Below, piece after piece: positions 9,497 through 18,017 of a DNA stretch of 64,000 bases. A program made the translations under genes and the position numbers. The stretch comes from Desulfomicrobium apsheronum. GTDB taxonomy: Bacteria > Desulfobacterota > Desulfovibrionia > Desulfovibrionales > Desulfomicrobiaceae. Position 1 is the stretch's first letter, and every line of letters starts with the position of its first letter. The stretch lies in contig NZ_FORX01000021.1 of NCBI RefSeq assembly GCF_900114115.1, forward strand, positions 1 through 64,000. The letters are read 5' to 3'. The notes under the pieces were generated by a model. It worked only from the letters and a program-made list of their open reading frames with translations, was not told the DNA's origin and did not search any database.

Positions 9497-10371
9497 CAGA
9501 TGTTCCTCGTGTGTGCGGGAGTTGCCTGGCAGTGCAGGAGTGCGTCCATGTCCGTGGTTCGGCGCTCCGTCTTGAGCCGCCGCGCCTCGAAAAGGTCCTG
9601 CTGGTCTGTGATTCCATATTTCGCTTCCAGTGCGCGCAGTTCGGCCTGTGCGGCCTCGCGCTCCTCCTGGCTCACGGCGGCGTGGGATTGCCTTGGGAAG
9701 ATGCGGACGTCGCATCCGTGCTTGTTCGTCGAGATAGTATCCACGGTCTGGCGGACGCCACCGCGCAGAGTCGCAATGTGCCAGTCGAGCAGCCTGGTTT
9801 CCCGAACTTCATGCAAGGCCTCCATGAAGGCGAAGGGTAAGGTTTCGTTCCATCGGACATTTCGTTCCGGGATATCGCAGACGGTCCACGCGTCCATGCA
9901 ATCCGCGACATGGCCGTGCATGAGTACAGAAGAAAAACCCTGTACCACGAACGGGAAGATCGATCCTTCTGAAAGCATCATGCAGTCGCACAGGACCTGT
10001 GGATCGTGCCACCTGCACAGCACGTGACTGTCAACTTCGTTCTTCAGGAACAGTCTGCCCGCAAACAGTTTTGCCGCGGACTCGGTGTCATGATTGCTTG
10101 CGAGAAAGAGGCCGAGGCGGGAAAAGCGATCCTCCGAAAGGAACCAGGAGACAATCGGGCTGGACGACGTCACCCGGACCAGCATGGGGCTGACCGGAAG
10201 CGCTTCACGCAGGGCGGGGATGAAGGCAAAAAGAGGCGCATAATCAGGAGCCTCTTCCAGTTCGTGCAGGGCCTGCTGGGCATTGTCTTGTGAGGCCCCT
10301 TCAAGGATCAGGAAGGGCTGGAGACCGCGTTCCGCTTGAATCCTGAACCAGTCTGTAGGTACAGTGCTCAT
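9496..10371 (-). CDS. DUF4123 T6SS effector adaptor/chaperone (Tap/TEC type)
   Basis: The 291-aa protein lies between vgrG and the effector, overlapping vgrG by four bases (ATGA) and the effector by one, so all three are translationally coupled. The first ~130 residues fit DUF4123: an acidic N-terminus, 'YAPLFAFIPAL', then 'SSSPIVSWFL', 'RLGLFLASN' and 'FLKNEVDSHVLCRWHDPQVL'. Family members are cytoplasmic chaperones that load a specific effector onto VgrG without being secreted. The C-terminal ~60 residues are charged and helical and may recognise the effector. Gene order vgrG-adaptor-effector supports the assignment strongly. Confidence 0.9.
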   Translation of the reverse strand: MSTVPTDWFRIQAERGLQPFLILEGASQDNAQQALHELEEAPDYAPLFAFIPALREALPVSPMLVRVTSSSPIVSWFLSEDRFSRLGLFLASNHDTESAAKLFAGRLFLKNEVDSHVLCRWHDPQVLCDCMMLSEGSIFPFVVQGFSSVLMHGHVADCMDAWTVCDIPERNVRWNETLPFAFMEALHEVRETRLLDWHIATLRGGVRQTVDTISTNKHGCDVRIFPRQSHAAVSQEEREAAQAELRALEAKYGITDQQDLFEARRLKTERRTTDMDALLHCQATPAHTRNI

Positions 10372-12395
10372 GCGTCTTCTCCTTCAACGAAGGGTTCACG
10401 GTGGTCGGCAGCATTGCGCAGGCATTGCATGCACGGCGCAGGCGGGACGGCCGGTACTTCAGAGATCAGCGGCAGAAGCGGCCTCGCCCCCGTCCCCGAA
10501 CCCGGTCCGCCTCCGGCGTTCATCTTCACGTTCTTGCCGACGATGGTGACCCCGGAGGCGTTGAGTTTGACGAAGTTGCCGCCGACCTTGAGGGTCAGTT
10601 CGCTTCCGGCCTCCAGCACGGTCTTGACGCCTGATCTGGCGTGGACCTCGCCTCCTGTGCGCAGCAGCCATTTTTGGCCGATGCTGCCGTGGCTGCTGCC
10701 CCTGACCGTCAGGTGGTCGTCCGAGAGCAGTTCGACTTTACGGTCTTTTTCCACTGTCTGCTGGTCCTCGCCTTTCACCAGCGAGTAGGAAAAATTGTCG
10801 ATGGTGCGGTGCTGGTCGCGCAGGATGTGTTCCTTCCAGTCATTCTTGACGTGGACGTTCACGTCCTTTTCGGCGTGGGCGTAGATTTCTTCCTGGCCCT
10901 TTTTGTCTTCGACCCGCAGCTCGTTGAAGCCTCCGCCGCCCGGCGAGGACAGGGATTTAAGAACCGTGCGCGTCTTGTTTTCGGGCAGCTGGTAGGGGAC
11001 CGGGTTGGCGGCGTTGTAGACCCGGCCGGTAATAATGGGCCGGTCCGGATTGCCCTCAAGGAAAGAGACGATGACCTCCTGCCCGATTCTGGGGATGGCC
11101 ATGGTGCCGTACTGTCCGCCTGCCCAGCCCTGGGAGACGCGAATCCAGCAGGTCGTTTTTTCGTTGTGGGCACCCTTCCTGTCCCAGTGGAACTGGACCT
11201 TCACGCGGCCGTATTTGTCCGGGAAGATTTCCTCGCCCTCCGGGCCGGTCACGATGGCCGTCTGTCTGCCCAAGATGCGCCTCTTGCGATGCTCCGACAT
11301 GGGCACGAAGCGCGTCGTGTTCAAGATCGCCTGAACATGGGCCGCGTATGTCATGCCCCGGTCGGGAGCCTCGTGCTCCAGCACCTGCGGTTGCTCGCCC
11401 CGGTGTTCGACGCGCACGATCCACCAGTTTGCATTCATGTCCCGGCGATCATGACCGTGGAGTTCAAAGGTGAACCCGGGGATCATCCGCGACACGTCGG
11501 TTTTGGCGTCGATGCGGCGGCTTTGGCCCATGTGCCTGAGCATCTCGATGTCGGCGTAGCGTTTGCCTTCCTTTTGCTGCCGGTAGAGATGCGGATAACG
11601 GTACTGCTCAAGCATCATGCCCACCGGAACCGGTGCCTTGCGGGCGTCCGTCTCGGACTGGGCGGCCGTAAGGTCGAGGCGCGTCTTCTGGAAGTTCCAT
11701 TCCCTGAAGGTGGCGGAGTCGGTGCCGATGGCCTGGCTGAGCTCGATCGATTTTACGGTGGCGGCGTCCGTTACCGTGCCTGCGCCGGGATGGAAGCGCA
11801 GCGTGCTCTCGCCCGCTATCAAGGGGCCGCCCTCTCGGTCCGAAAAGTAGAGCACATGCCGGTCCTTGGAATGCTCGAAATAGAAGTAGATGCCTTCCTC
11901 CTCGCACAGCCGGGAGATGAAGTGCAGCGCGGTTTCGCCGTATTGCACGCAGTATTCGCGGGGTGCGTAGTCAAAGAAGCACTTGAAGGCGTACGAATCC
12001 CCGGTGAAGTTCTGTTCTTTGAGGACCTGCTCGATGATTTGCGGCACGCTCATGTTTTGGAAGATGCGGTGGTCCGTGGTCAGTCCCAGGAACCAAAGGC
12101 GGGGGACAAGCAGGCAGCGGTAATGGGTGTGATACTTGGTTGAATGCAGCTGTGACAGGTCGCGGATGATGCCATGCACATGACGGACTCCGCCGCTTTT
12201 GTCGGCGATGCCGAGACAGGCTGGCTTGCGCAGAAGCTCCGCGAAATCGACGCGCGTTGAATCGTGAACGAGCTCGATTTCATACTCGTAGGGTTTGTGG
12301 ACTTCCTCGGTGCCGGAAAAGGCGTAGACCCGAAAGTCCGTTTCGTCCGGGCTTTCGAACGTGAACCACTGTGTGTCGGCTGGCGGATGCGGCAT
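10368..12395 (-). CDS. vgrG: VgrG/TssI type VI secretion spike protein
   Basis: The 675-aa product has the full VgrG layout: gp27-like N-terminal domain (~1-370; VHKPYEYEIELV, ALHFISRLCEEEGIYFYFEH), gp5-like OB fold (~385-470; 'GEEIFPDKYGRVKVQFHWD', 'TCWIRVSQGWAGGQYGTMAIPRIG') and a beta-helix spike (~500-625). The last ~45 residues after the Gly/Pro-rich GGGPGSGTG linker contain a C-x-x-C pair (CMQCLR) and no known toxin domain. SD AGGGAG precedes ATG 12395. No PAAR gene and no tss structural genes lie in the window, so this is a satellite vgrG island served by a T6SS elsewhere. The C-terminal tail may hold cargo or a PAAR-like tip; this is inference. Confidence 0.95.
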   Translation of the reverse strand: MPHPPADTQWFTFESPDETDFRVYAFSGTEEVHKPYEYEIELVHDSTRVDFAELLRKPACLGIADKSGGVRHVHGIIRDLSQLHSTKYHTHYRCLLVPRLWFLGLTTDHRIFQNMSVPQIIEQVLKEQNFTGDSYAFKCFFDYAPREYCVQYGETALHFISRLCEEEGIYFYFEHSKDRHVLYFSDREGGPLIAGESTLRFHPGAGTVTDAATVKSIELSQAIGTDSATFREWNFQKTRLDLTAAQSETDARKAPVPVGMMLEQYRYPHLYRQQKEGKRYADIEMLRHMGQSRRIDAKTDVSRMIPGFTFELHGHDRRDMNANWWIVRVEHRGEQPQVLEHEAPDRGMTYAAHVQAILNTTRFVPMSEHRKRRILGRQTAIVTGPEGEEIFPDKYGRVKVQFHWDRKGAHNEKTTCWIRVSQGWAGGQYGTMAIPRIGQEVIVSFLEGNPDRPIITGRVYNAANPVPYQLPENKTRTVLKSLSSPGGGGFNELRVEDKKGQEEIYAHAEKDVNVHVKNDWKEHILRDQHRTIDNFSYSLVKGEDQQTVEKDRKVELLSDDHLTVRGSSHGSIGQKWLLRTGGEVHARSGVKTVLEAGSELTLKVGGNFVKLNASGVTIVGKNVKMNAGGGPGSGTGARPLLPLISEVPAVPPAPCMQCLRNAADHREPFVEGEDA

Positions 12396-12574
12396 GGAAT
12401 CTCCCTGTCCGCAGTTTGGCTGGCGGACGTTTTCTATCCATGATGCCAGCTAGTTCCAGCTCGCGCATTGGGGAGGATGTGTAATTTCAGGAGAATTGTC
12501 TGGGGATCGGGAGGGGGTATGCGATGGGTTTGCGAAGACTCGGATGAGAAATGAAACCTGGGACCGCAGGGGGC

Positions 12575-12610
12575 GAAAAAAAACCGCTGGCTCGCGCCCG
12601 CGGTTTTTTC
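12575..12610. terminator. Bidirectional Rho-independent terminator
   Basis: A 10-bp inverted repeat (AAAAAACCGC at 12578-12587, GCGGTTTTTT at 12600-12609) with a GC-rich loop gives a T-run on either strand. It lies just past the lipoprotein stop (minus strand, 12636) and insulates the vgrG operon from it. The rest of 12396-12635 shows no gene and should contain the vgrG promoter, which I could not pin down. Confidence 0.8.
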
Positions 12611-12635
12611 ATGCGTCTTAAAAATGCCGACGGGG

Positions 12636-13133
12636 TTACTGGAAGAGCGCGCCCTGGCTGGCGAAGAAAACCTGCGAGGTTCCGGCCGCGCCCAGCGTGT
12701 TTTTTTCCGCCGTCAGCTCCATGCGGTAACCGAAAGAGATGTACAGCGGGCCGGATGAGCCCAGTGATTCGGGAGTGAGGTGGAACTCGAAGGGCACGCC
12801 CTTTTCGTGGTCCAGGCTGGTGGGCAGATAGAGGCGCAGGTCCTTGGCCAGGACGCGGCTCTGGTCGTCGCTGAGGTAGATCTGCATCCACAGGTCCTGG
12901 ATCCAGGTCGCCCATTCGGGGATGGCGCCGGCCACGGGAATGGCCGTGCCGGATACGATCAGCCTGTTGTCCTCCAGGCGGCTCGTGTAGTTGAATTCCC
13001 AGTAGCGCATGACAAGAGTCTCCTGCTGACCGAGGGTCCAGGGGTTCTTGTCCAGATGCACGACGCTCAGATGCGCGCACCCTGTAAGCAGTAAAACCGC
13101 AATCACAAGCGACAATATCAGACGTGGACGCAT
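12636..13133 (-). CDS. Small outer-membrane or periplasmic lipoprotein of unknown function
   Basis: The 165-aa protein starts at ATG 13133 (SD AAGGAG, 7-base spacing) and carries a classic lipoprotein signal: basic MRPR, hydrophobic LILSLVIAVLL, lipobox LTGC with Cys at residue 18. The mature part (~147 aa) is soluble, with beta-type sequence such as 'VMRYWEFNYTSRLEDNRLIVSGTAIP' split by charged turns. I do not recognise the family; it may be a small ligand- or envelope-binding lipoprotein. It is the last gene of a minus-strand run with the YkgJ-like and shikimate-kinase-like genes, 29 bases downstream of the former, and ends at the terminator at 12575. Confidence 0.75.
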   Translation of the reverse strand: MRPRLILSLVIAVLLLTGCAHLSVVHLDKNPWTLGQQETLVMRYWEFNYTSRLEDNRLIVSGTAIPVAGAIPEWATWIQDLWMQIYLSDDQSRVLAKDLRLYLPTSLDHEKGVPFEFHLTPESLGSSGPLYISFGYRMELTAEKNTLGAAGTSQVFFASQGALFQ

Positions 13134-13162
13134 GCTCGTCTCCTTGCATTTCATCGTGATCA

Positions 13163-13759
13163 TCACAATTTGGGACTGCCCTGCACTATCATCTCGGCCA
13201 GGGTCAGATCAACCCGGGGCAGGGCGCGGATTTGCCGGGGGCCGACGAACTGCACTTCGAGCTCCATGAGTCTGGTATACAGTGCCGTGCGGTCCAGGAC
13301 AGGAAAGGAGTCCGTCCCGGCGCACAGCTCCTGGCTGCGGAAACAGCCGGGAAAATCGATGGCGCGGCCATCGGGGTAGCGAAGCCTGTTGGGCACGCCG
13401 TGCAGCCTGCAAATCATCAGCCGGTGGGCGTAGACGCCGCAGCGCCCGTCGTCGTTCAGCGGACACATGATCGACGGGCGTTCGCCCCGGGACAGGGCGT
13501 CCGTGGCCTCGCGCACATAGGCGCGCGCCCGCTCCTCGTAAGCGGCCCGGCGGTCGGCAGGCAGCTCCCGAAGGCCGTGCAGCAGATAGGCCCACTCGAT
13601 TCGGGTGTGGTGCTGAAAGAAACTGGTGCAGCAGTTCTGCGGGCAACCGTCGCAGCTCAGGCCCAGGGTCTGTGCGTGGGCGGAGTAGCTGGTCTGCATG
13701 TCCGTATAGAGGGCGGCCAGTTTCCGAAAAGCCTGGGCGGGAAGTATTTTCTTGATCAT
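13163..13759 (-). CDS. YkgJ-like CxxCxxxCC metal-cluster protein
   Basis: The 198-aa protein contains the Cys motif of the YkgJ family (LSCDGCPQNCC near residues 35-44, a CxxCxxxCC pattern) and further Cys in 'MCPLNDDGRCGVYAHRLMICRLHG' (~98-120) and 'FPGCFRSQELC'. This family is predicted to bind Zn or an Fe-S cluster; its biochemical role is largely unknown. The gene overlaps the shikimate-kinase-like gene by four bases (ATGA), so the two are translationally coupled. Confidence 0.8.
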   Translation of the reverse strand: MIKKILPAQAFRKLAALYTDMQTSYSAHAQTLGLSCDGCPQNCCTSFFQHHTRIEWAYLLHGLRELPADRRAAYEERARAYVREATDALSRGERPSIMCPLNDDGRCGVYAHRLMICRLHGVPNRLRYPDGRAIDFPGCFRSQELCAGTDSFPVLDRTALYTRLMELEVQFVGPRQIRALPRVDLTLAEMIVQGSPKL

Positions 13760-14277
13760 GGCTCATCCTGTGTGGTTCGGGATAGTCCAAGGGTGATGGC
13801 GGAGCAGGTCTGATCGGGGGTCGCTCCGTCGGTGTTCACCGTCAGCTGGGCGAAGCGTGCATACAGGGGGGCGCGCTCGTCGTAAAGATCTTTGAGGGTC
13901 TGGCCGGGCCCGATGGCCAGTCCTCTTGAGCTCGGATTGGTCAGCCTGCGGGATATGCTCTCGAAGGACGTCTGTACATAGACGATGTGTCCCTGGCCCT
14001 GCAGGTGCGCCATGGCCTCCTCGGAATAGACCACGCTGCCGCCAGTGGCGATGACGCATTGCTTCAAGTGAATGCGCTGAATCTGCTCCGCTTCGGCCTG
14101 CACGAAGGCCTCAAGGCCAAGGTGATCCCTAATCTGCTGCAGGGGCGCGCCCCACCAGGCTTCCATGAGCAGGTCCGTGTCCACAAAGGCCCAATCGAGC
14201 CGTCTGGCCAGACGCCTGCCGAGGGTGGACTTGCCTGTGGCGGCCATGCCGATGAGGATGATGTTCTGGTGATTCAT
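13756..14277 (-). CDS. Shikimate-kinase-like P-loop kinase (possibly homoserine kinase)
   Basis: This 173-aa P-loop kinase has Walker A 'GMAATGKST' (residues ~10-18), 'FVDTD' and a late 'R-GLAIGPGQTLKDLYDERAPLYA' segment like the lid of shikimate kinases. Two features are atypical: the shikimate-binding GGG motif reads GGS ('IATGGSVVY'), and the usual GE-FR segment is replaced by 'GLEAFVQAEAEQ'. A shikimate-kinase-like protein has been linked to homoserine phosphorylation in Desulfovibrio as I recall, so substrate is uncertain. ATG 14277 is chosen because it places the P-loop about ten residues in, as in the family. An ATG at 14313 is possible but lies within the livF terminator hairpin. Confidence 0.7.
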   Translation of the reverse strand: MNHQNIILIGMAATGKSTLGRRLARRLDWAFVDTDLLMEAWWGAPLQQIRDHLGLEAFVQAEAEQIQRIHLKQCVIATGGSVVYSEEAMAHLQGQGHIVYVQTSFESISRRLTNPSSRGLAIGPGQTLKDLYDERAPLYARFAQLTVNTDGATPDQTCSAITLGLSRTTQDEP

Positions 14278-14287
14278 GCTTTCGATC

Positions 14288-14330
14288 CGCTCAAAAAAAT
14301 GAAGCCCAAGCATGACGCCCGGGCTTGTTG
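14288..14330 (-). terminator. Terminator after livF
   Basis: Read on the minus strand, an imperfect hairpin (CAAGCCCGGGC ... GCTTGGGCTTC) is followed by a run of seven T's (the A-run at 14294-14300 on the plus strand). It lies directly downstream of the livF stop and separates the transporter operon from the kinase gene. Confidence 0.65.
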
Positions 14331-14353
14331 GAACACGGGAGGCGCCGAGGCCG

Positions 14354-15079
14354 TCAGCCTCCGAGATACGCTTTTTTCACGTCGGGGTTGTTCATCAGTT
14401 CCCGGGCGTTGCCGGAGGCGACGATGGCCCCGGTGTCGAGCACATAGCCCCGGTGCGCGAACTGCAGGGCGATGCGCGCGTTCTGCTCGATCAGCAGCAG
14501 GGTCATGCCTTGGGAATTGAGTTCTTTCAAGGCCCGGAACATGTCGTACATCAGAAGCGGCGCCAGTCCCATGGAGGGTTCGTCGAGCATGATGAAGTTG
14601 GCTCCGGTCATCAGCGACCGACCCACGGAGAGCATCTGCTGTTCGCCGCCGGACAGGGATTCGCTGCGCTGCTTGCGGCGCTCGAAGAGTCGGGGGAAGA
14701 GGTCGTAGACTCTCTTGAAATCCACCTGGATCTGGTCGTTGTCCTTGCGCGCGTAGGTGGCCAGTTGCAGGTTTTCCTCCACGGTCAGGTTGCCGAAGAT
14801 GTGCCGCCCTTCGGGGGACAGGGCGATCTTGAGGTCCTGCACGACCTTGTGCGCTTCCGTGCCGATGATGCTCTTGCCCTCGTAGAGGATGTCGCCCTGG
14901 GTGATCTTCGGTCCTTCCGGCGGCGGGACGCGGGTGATGGTGTGCAGGGTGGTCGTTTTCCCCGCGCCGTTGGCTCCGATCAGGGTGACGATCTCACCCT
15001 TGGCCACGGTGAAGGAAATGCCGTGCAGGGCTTCGATGTTGCCGTACTTCACATAGAGATTTTTGACTTCGAGCAGCAT
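14354..15079 (-). CDS. livF: Branched-chain amino-acid ABC transporter ATP-binding protein LivF
   Basis: The 241-aa ATPase has Walker A 'GANGAGKTT' (~37-45), signature 'LSGGEQQML', Walker B 'FIMLDEPSMGL' and the typical LivF ending (GAIVASGNARELMNNPDVKKAYLG). It powers import of branched-chain amino acids with LivG at the inner membrane. ATG 15079 overlaps the livG stop by one base (TAATG), so the pair is coupled; a longer in-frame version to 15193 is a shadow of livG. It is the last gene of the livKHMGF operon. Confidence 0.95.
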   Translation of the reverse strand: MLLEVKNLYVKYGNIEALHGISFTVAKGEIVTLIGANGAGKTTTLHTITRVPPPEGPKITQGDILYEGKSIIGTEAHKVVQDLKIALSPEGRHIFGNLTVEENLQLATYARKDNDQIQVDFKRVYDLFPRLFERRKQRSESLSGGEQQMLSVGRSLMTGANFIMLDEPSMGLAPLLMYDMFRALKELNSQGMTLLLIEQNARIALQFAHRGYVLDTGAIVASGNARELMNNPDVKKAYLGG

Positions 15080-15846
15080 TATATATTCTCGTCTCCAAGA
15101 TAAGCTTTGATGACATCCGGATTGTTCTGGATCTGCTCCGGAGTTCCTTCCGCGATGGTCACGCCGAAATCGACGACCTTGATCCAGGAGCACAGCGACA
15201 TGACCACGTCCATCTGATGTTCGATCATCCAGATGGCAATCTTGAACTCGTCGTGAATCCAGCCGATGAGCTTGATAAGATCGTTGACGTCGGACGAGTT
15301 GAGCCCGGCTGCGGGTTCGTCGAGCAGTAGCAGCGACGGGTTGATGGACAGGGCGCGCGCTATTTCGACGCGTCTTTGCAGGCCGTAGGGAAGGTTCTTG
15401 GGCTTCTCCTCGGCGAACTGCCTCAGATCGAGGGCTTCGAGGATCTCATAGCCCCGGTCGGCGATGCGCTTCTCGTTGCCCATGTAGCGACGGGTGCGCA
15501 GGAAGGCGTCCACGAGATTGTAACCGAGGTTGTAATGCTGGGAGATCTGGATGTTCTCAAGCACGGTCATGTCGTGCCAGAGGCGGATGTTCTGGAAGGT
15601 CCGCGCTATCCCCATGGCCGTGACCTGGTGCGGCTTGAGACCGGCCAGGGATTTGCCCTTGAGGACCAGGGACCCTTCCGTCGGCGAATAGAATCCGGAC
15701 ACCAGGTTGAAGACCGTGGTCTTGCCCGCGCCGTTGGGACCGATGAGGGCCATGAGCTCGTTGCCTTCGATGGCAATGGAGAAGTCCGACACCGCGCACA
15801 GGCCGCCGAAGGTTTTTGTCATGTTTTGAATCTGCAAAAGGGACAT
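15079..15846 (-). CDS. livG: Branched-chain amino-acid ABC transporter ATP-binding protein LivG
   Basis: The 255-aa ATPase has Walker A 'GPNGAGKTT', the LivG-type 'GIARTFQNIRLW' segment, signature 'LPYGLQRRVEIARAL' and Walker B 'LLLLDEPAAGLN'. It pairs with LivF on the cytoplasmic side of LivHM. It follows livM by ~48 bases and overlaps livF by one base. Confidence 0.95.
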   Translation of the reverse strand: MSLLQIQNMTKTFGGLCAVSDFSIAIEGNELMALIGPNGAGKTTVFNLVSGFYSPTEGSLVLKGKSLAGLKPHQVTAMGIARTFQNIRLWHDMTVLENIQISQHYNLGYNLVDAFLRTRRYMGNEKRIADRGYEILEALDLRQFAEEKPKNLPYGLQRRVEIARALSINPSLLLLDEPAAGLNSSDVNDLIKLIGWIHDEFKIAIWMIEHQMDVVMSLCSWIKVVDFGVTIAEGTPEQIQNNPDVIKAYLGDENI

Positions 15847-15894
15847 AGAAGCTCCGGATGATGAATACGATCGCTTTTCGCTGCTGTGAGCGCG

Positions 15895-16971
15895 TTACTT
15901 GAACGAGTAGAATTTCTTCAGTTTCGGGAAGATGTCGGACAGCTCCCGATTGCCCATGATGCCTTCGGGCCTGAACTGCATGAGCAGGATGAGGATGAGG
16001 GGAATGATGACCCATTTCCAGACCTGACTCAGCTCATAGCTATCGGGGAGCAGGTGCATGTAGTGCATGGCGGTGTTCATCCAGGGGATGATGAAGCGCA
16101 GCGATTCCAGGAGCAGGGTGAACAGGATCGCGGAGATGACCGAACCGCTGAGCGAGCCCATTCCTCCAAGATACACCATGACCAGGCATTCCGTGGATTT
16201 CAGGATCCCGAAGGAATTCGGGTTGATGTAGCCCAGAATGTGCGCGAAGAGTCCGCCCGCGATGCCGGCCAGGCCGCTTGAAAGCATGAAGGCCACCAGC
16301 TTCATCTTGTTGGTGTTGACGCTCATTATCTCTGCGGCCACCTCGTCCTGCTTGATGGCGATGATGCCCTTGCCGTAGGTCGAGGTCACGTAGCGGCGGA
16401 TGATGAACACCGTGCCGAAGGTGAAGACGATGACCCAGAGCAGAATCCAGGGGATGTCGTAGCTGTCGCCCATGGCGAAGAGCACTTTCTTCATGCCCAT
16501 GAAGCCTCTGGCGCCGCCGATCTTGTCTATGTTGATGATGGTGCTGATGATGATGAAGTTGGCCGCGATGGTGATGATCGCCAGATAATCGTCGCGGGTC
16601 TTGAACGAGGGAATGGCCACCAGCACGCCAGCCACCGCCGCAGCGGCTCCGCCGATCAGCAGGGTGAAGGGAAAGAGATAGACGGCCATTTCCGGCGGCA
16701 GCAGCGCCGCGCCGAAGACCTTGTCGTCGGTGAAGAGCATCACGTTGATGACGGAGGTCACGTAGGCGCCAACTGCCATGAATCCGGCGTGTCCGCAGGC
16801 GAACTCGCCCATGTAGCCGTTCACGATGTTGAAACTGCTGGACAGGATGATGTTCACGCCCATGAACATGATGACGGACTGAATGTACAGGTCGATGTAT
16901 TCCTGATGGGACATGAACACTATCACACCGGTAATCGCCAGCAGGAGCGTGGGGACGGTTAGTTTTCGCAT
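15895..16971 (-). CDS. livM: Branched-chain amino-acid ABC transporter permease LivM
   Basis: The 358-aa polytopic inner-membrane protein has ~8-9 hydrophobic helices and the LivM-type features 'NIVNGYMGEFACGHAGFMAVGAY' and 'AIKQDEVAAEIMSVNTNKMKLVAFMLSSGLAGIAGGLFA'. With LivH it forms the translocation channel. SD GAGG precedes ATG 16971. It lies 61 bases downstream of livH. Confidence 0.94.
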   Translation of the reverse strand: MRKLTVPTLLLAITGVIVFMSHQEYIDLYIQSVIMFMGVNIILSSSFNIVNGYMGEFACGHAGFMAVGAYVTSVINVMLFTDDKVFGAALLPPEMAVYLFPFTLLIGGAAAAVAGVLVAIPSFKTRDDYLAIITIAANFIIISTIINIDKIGGARGFMGMKKVLFAMGDSYDIPWILLWVIVFTFGTVFIIRRYVTSTYGKGIIAIKQDEVAAEIMSVNTNKMKLVAFMLSSGLAGIAGGLFAHILGYINPNSFGILKSTECLVMVYLGGMGSLSGSVISAILFTLLLESLRFIIPWMNTAMHYMHLLPDSYELSQVWKWVIIPLILILLMQFRPEGIMGNRELSDIFPKLKKFYSFK

Positions 16972-17032
16972 TGAATTCCTCGAGTACCAAATGAAAAAGA
17001 AGAGAACGCTCGATCCGATTCTGTATCCGTCT

Positions 17033-17947
17033 TCAGATCTTGGTCGTGCCTGCCACGCCGAACATGCCCGTGGGCTTGATGCACAGGATGGTCATCAGGA
17101 TGGCGAAAGCGATCAGGTCCCTGTAGGTCGACGGGAAAACCGCGACGACGAGAATTTCCACGAAACCGAGGAGAAAGCCGCCCAGGAAAGCCCCGCGAAT
17201 GTCGCCGATCCCTCCGACCACGGCGGCGATGAACGCTTTCCAGCCGATCATTGCGCCCATGTAAGGGTCCAGGATGGGGTAGGAGAGGGCGAAAAGCAGC
17301 CCCGCCAGTCCGGCGAAAGAGGAACCGAGAATGAACGTGAAGACGATGACCGTATCGATGGGGATGCCCATGAGCGGTACCGCGAATTTGTCGTAGGAGA
17401 TGGCGCGCATGGCCATTCCGATCTTGGTCTTGGTGACGATGAAATGCAGAAAGATGAAGACCAGGATTGCTGAGAACACGACTCCGATTTTCAGGTTGGT
17501 CATGCTCAGATCGCCGACGGTGTAGACGACCTTGTCCACGAGTTCGGGAAAGCTCTTGCGGCTGGCTCCGAGCAGCGCGAGGTTGCCGTTTTCAAGAACC
17601 AGCCCGCACATGAGCGCGGTGATGACGACATACAGGCGGTGCGCGCCTTTGCGGCGCAGCGGCCGGTAGGCGATGCGCTCCAGCGATACGCCCACGAAGG
17701 CGGTGAGGATCATGGTCAAGGGAATGACCATGGCCAAAACCACCCAGCCCGGGAGTGAGACGGCCAGGCCCAGGATGGCCGTGGCGATGAAGAACGCGAT
17801 GTACGCGCCAACCATGAAAATGTCGCCGTGCGCGAAATTGATCAGACGCAACACGCCGTACACCAGCGTATAGCCAAGCGCGATCAGGGAGTAGAAACTT
17901 CCCCACTGAAACGCGTTGAAGAGGTTCTGGATAATACTTGCGAGCAC
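17033..17947 (-). CDS. livH: Branched-chain amino-acid ABC transporter permease LivH
   Basis: The 304-aa permease carries the family hallmarks 'SFYSLIALGYTLVYGVLRLINFAHGDIFMVGAY' near the N-terminus and 'VGGIGDIRGAFLGGFLLGFVEI' near the C-terminus. It starts with GTG at 17947, six bases after GGGGAA. The long spacer to livK contains a hairpin with a T-run, so expression of the membrane and ATPase subunits is probably lower than that of the binding protein. Confidence 0.94.
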   Translation of the reverse strand: MLASIIQNLFNAFQWGSFYSLIALGYTLVYGVLRLINFAHGDIFMVGAYIAFFIATAILGLAVSLPGWVVLAMVIPLTMILTAFVGVSLERIAYRPLRRKGAHRLYVVITALMCGLVLENGNLALLGASRKSFPELVDKVVYTVGDLSMTNLKIGVVFSAILVFIFLHFIVTKTKIGMAMRAISYDKFAVPLMGIPIDTVIVFTFILGSSFAGLAGLLFALSYPILDPYMGAMIGWKAFIAAVVGGIGDIRGAFLGGFLLGFVEILVVAVFPSTYRDLIAFAILMTILCIKPTGMFGVAGTTKI

Positions 17948-18017
17948 GAGTTTTCCCCTATGAGTCCAGTGTCCCGTTGACTTCTGTTGACAATGAAAGG
18001 CCCGGCCGGGCTTTGAA

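Noticed and set aside
10641-12143. 500-aa plus-strand open frame opposite vgrG
   Set aside because: It is an antisense shadow of a high-GC gene; the minus-strand VgrG has full domain structure and SD, while this frame has no recognisable domain.
12416-12470. Sigma-54 promoter upstream of vgrG
   Set aside because: TGG and GC dinucleotides are present on the minus strand but not at the required ten-base spacing.
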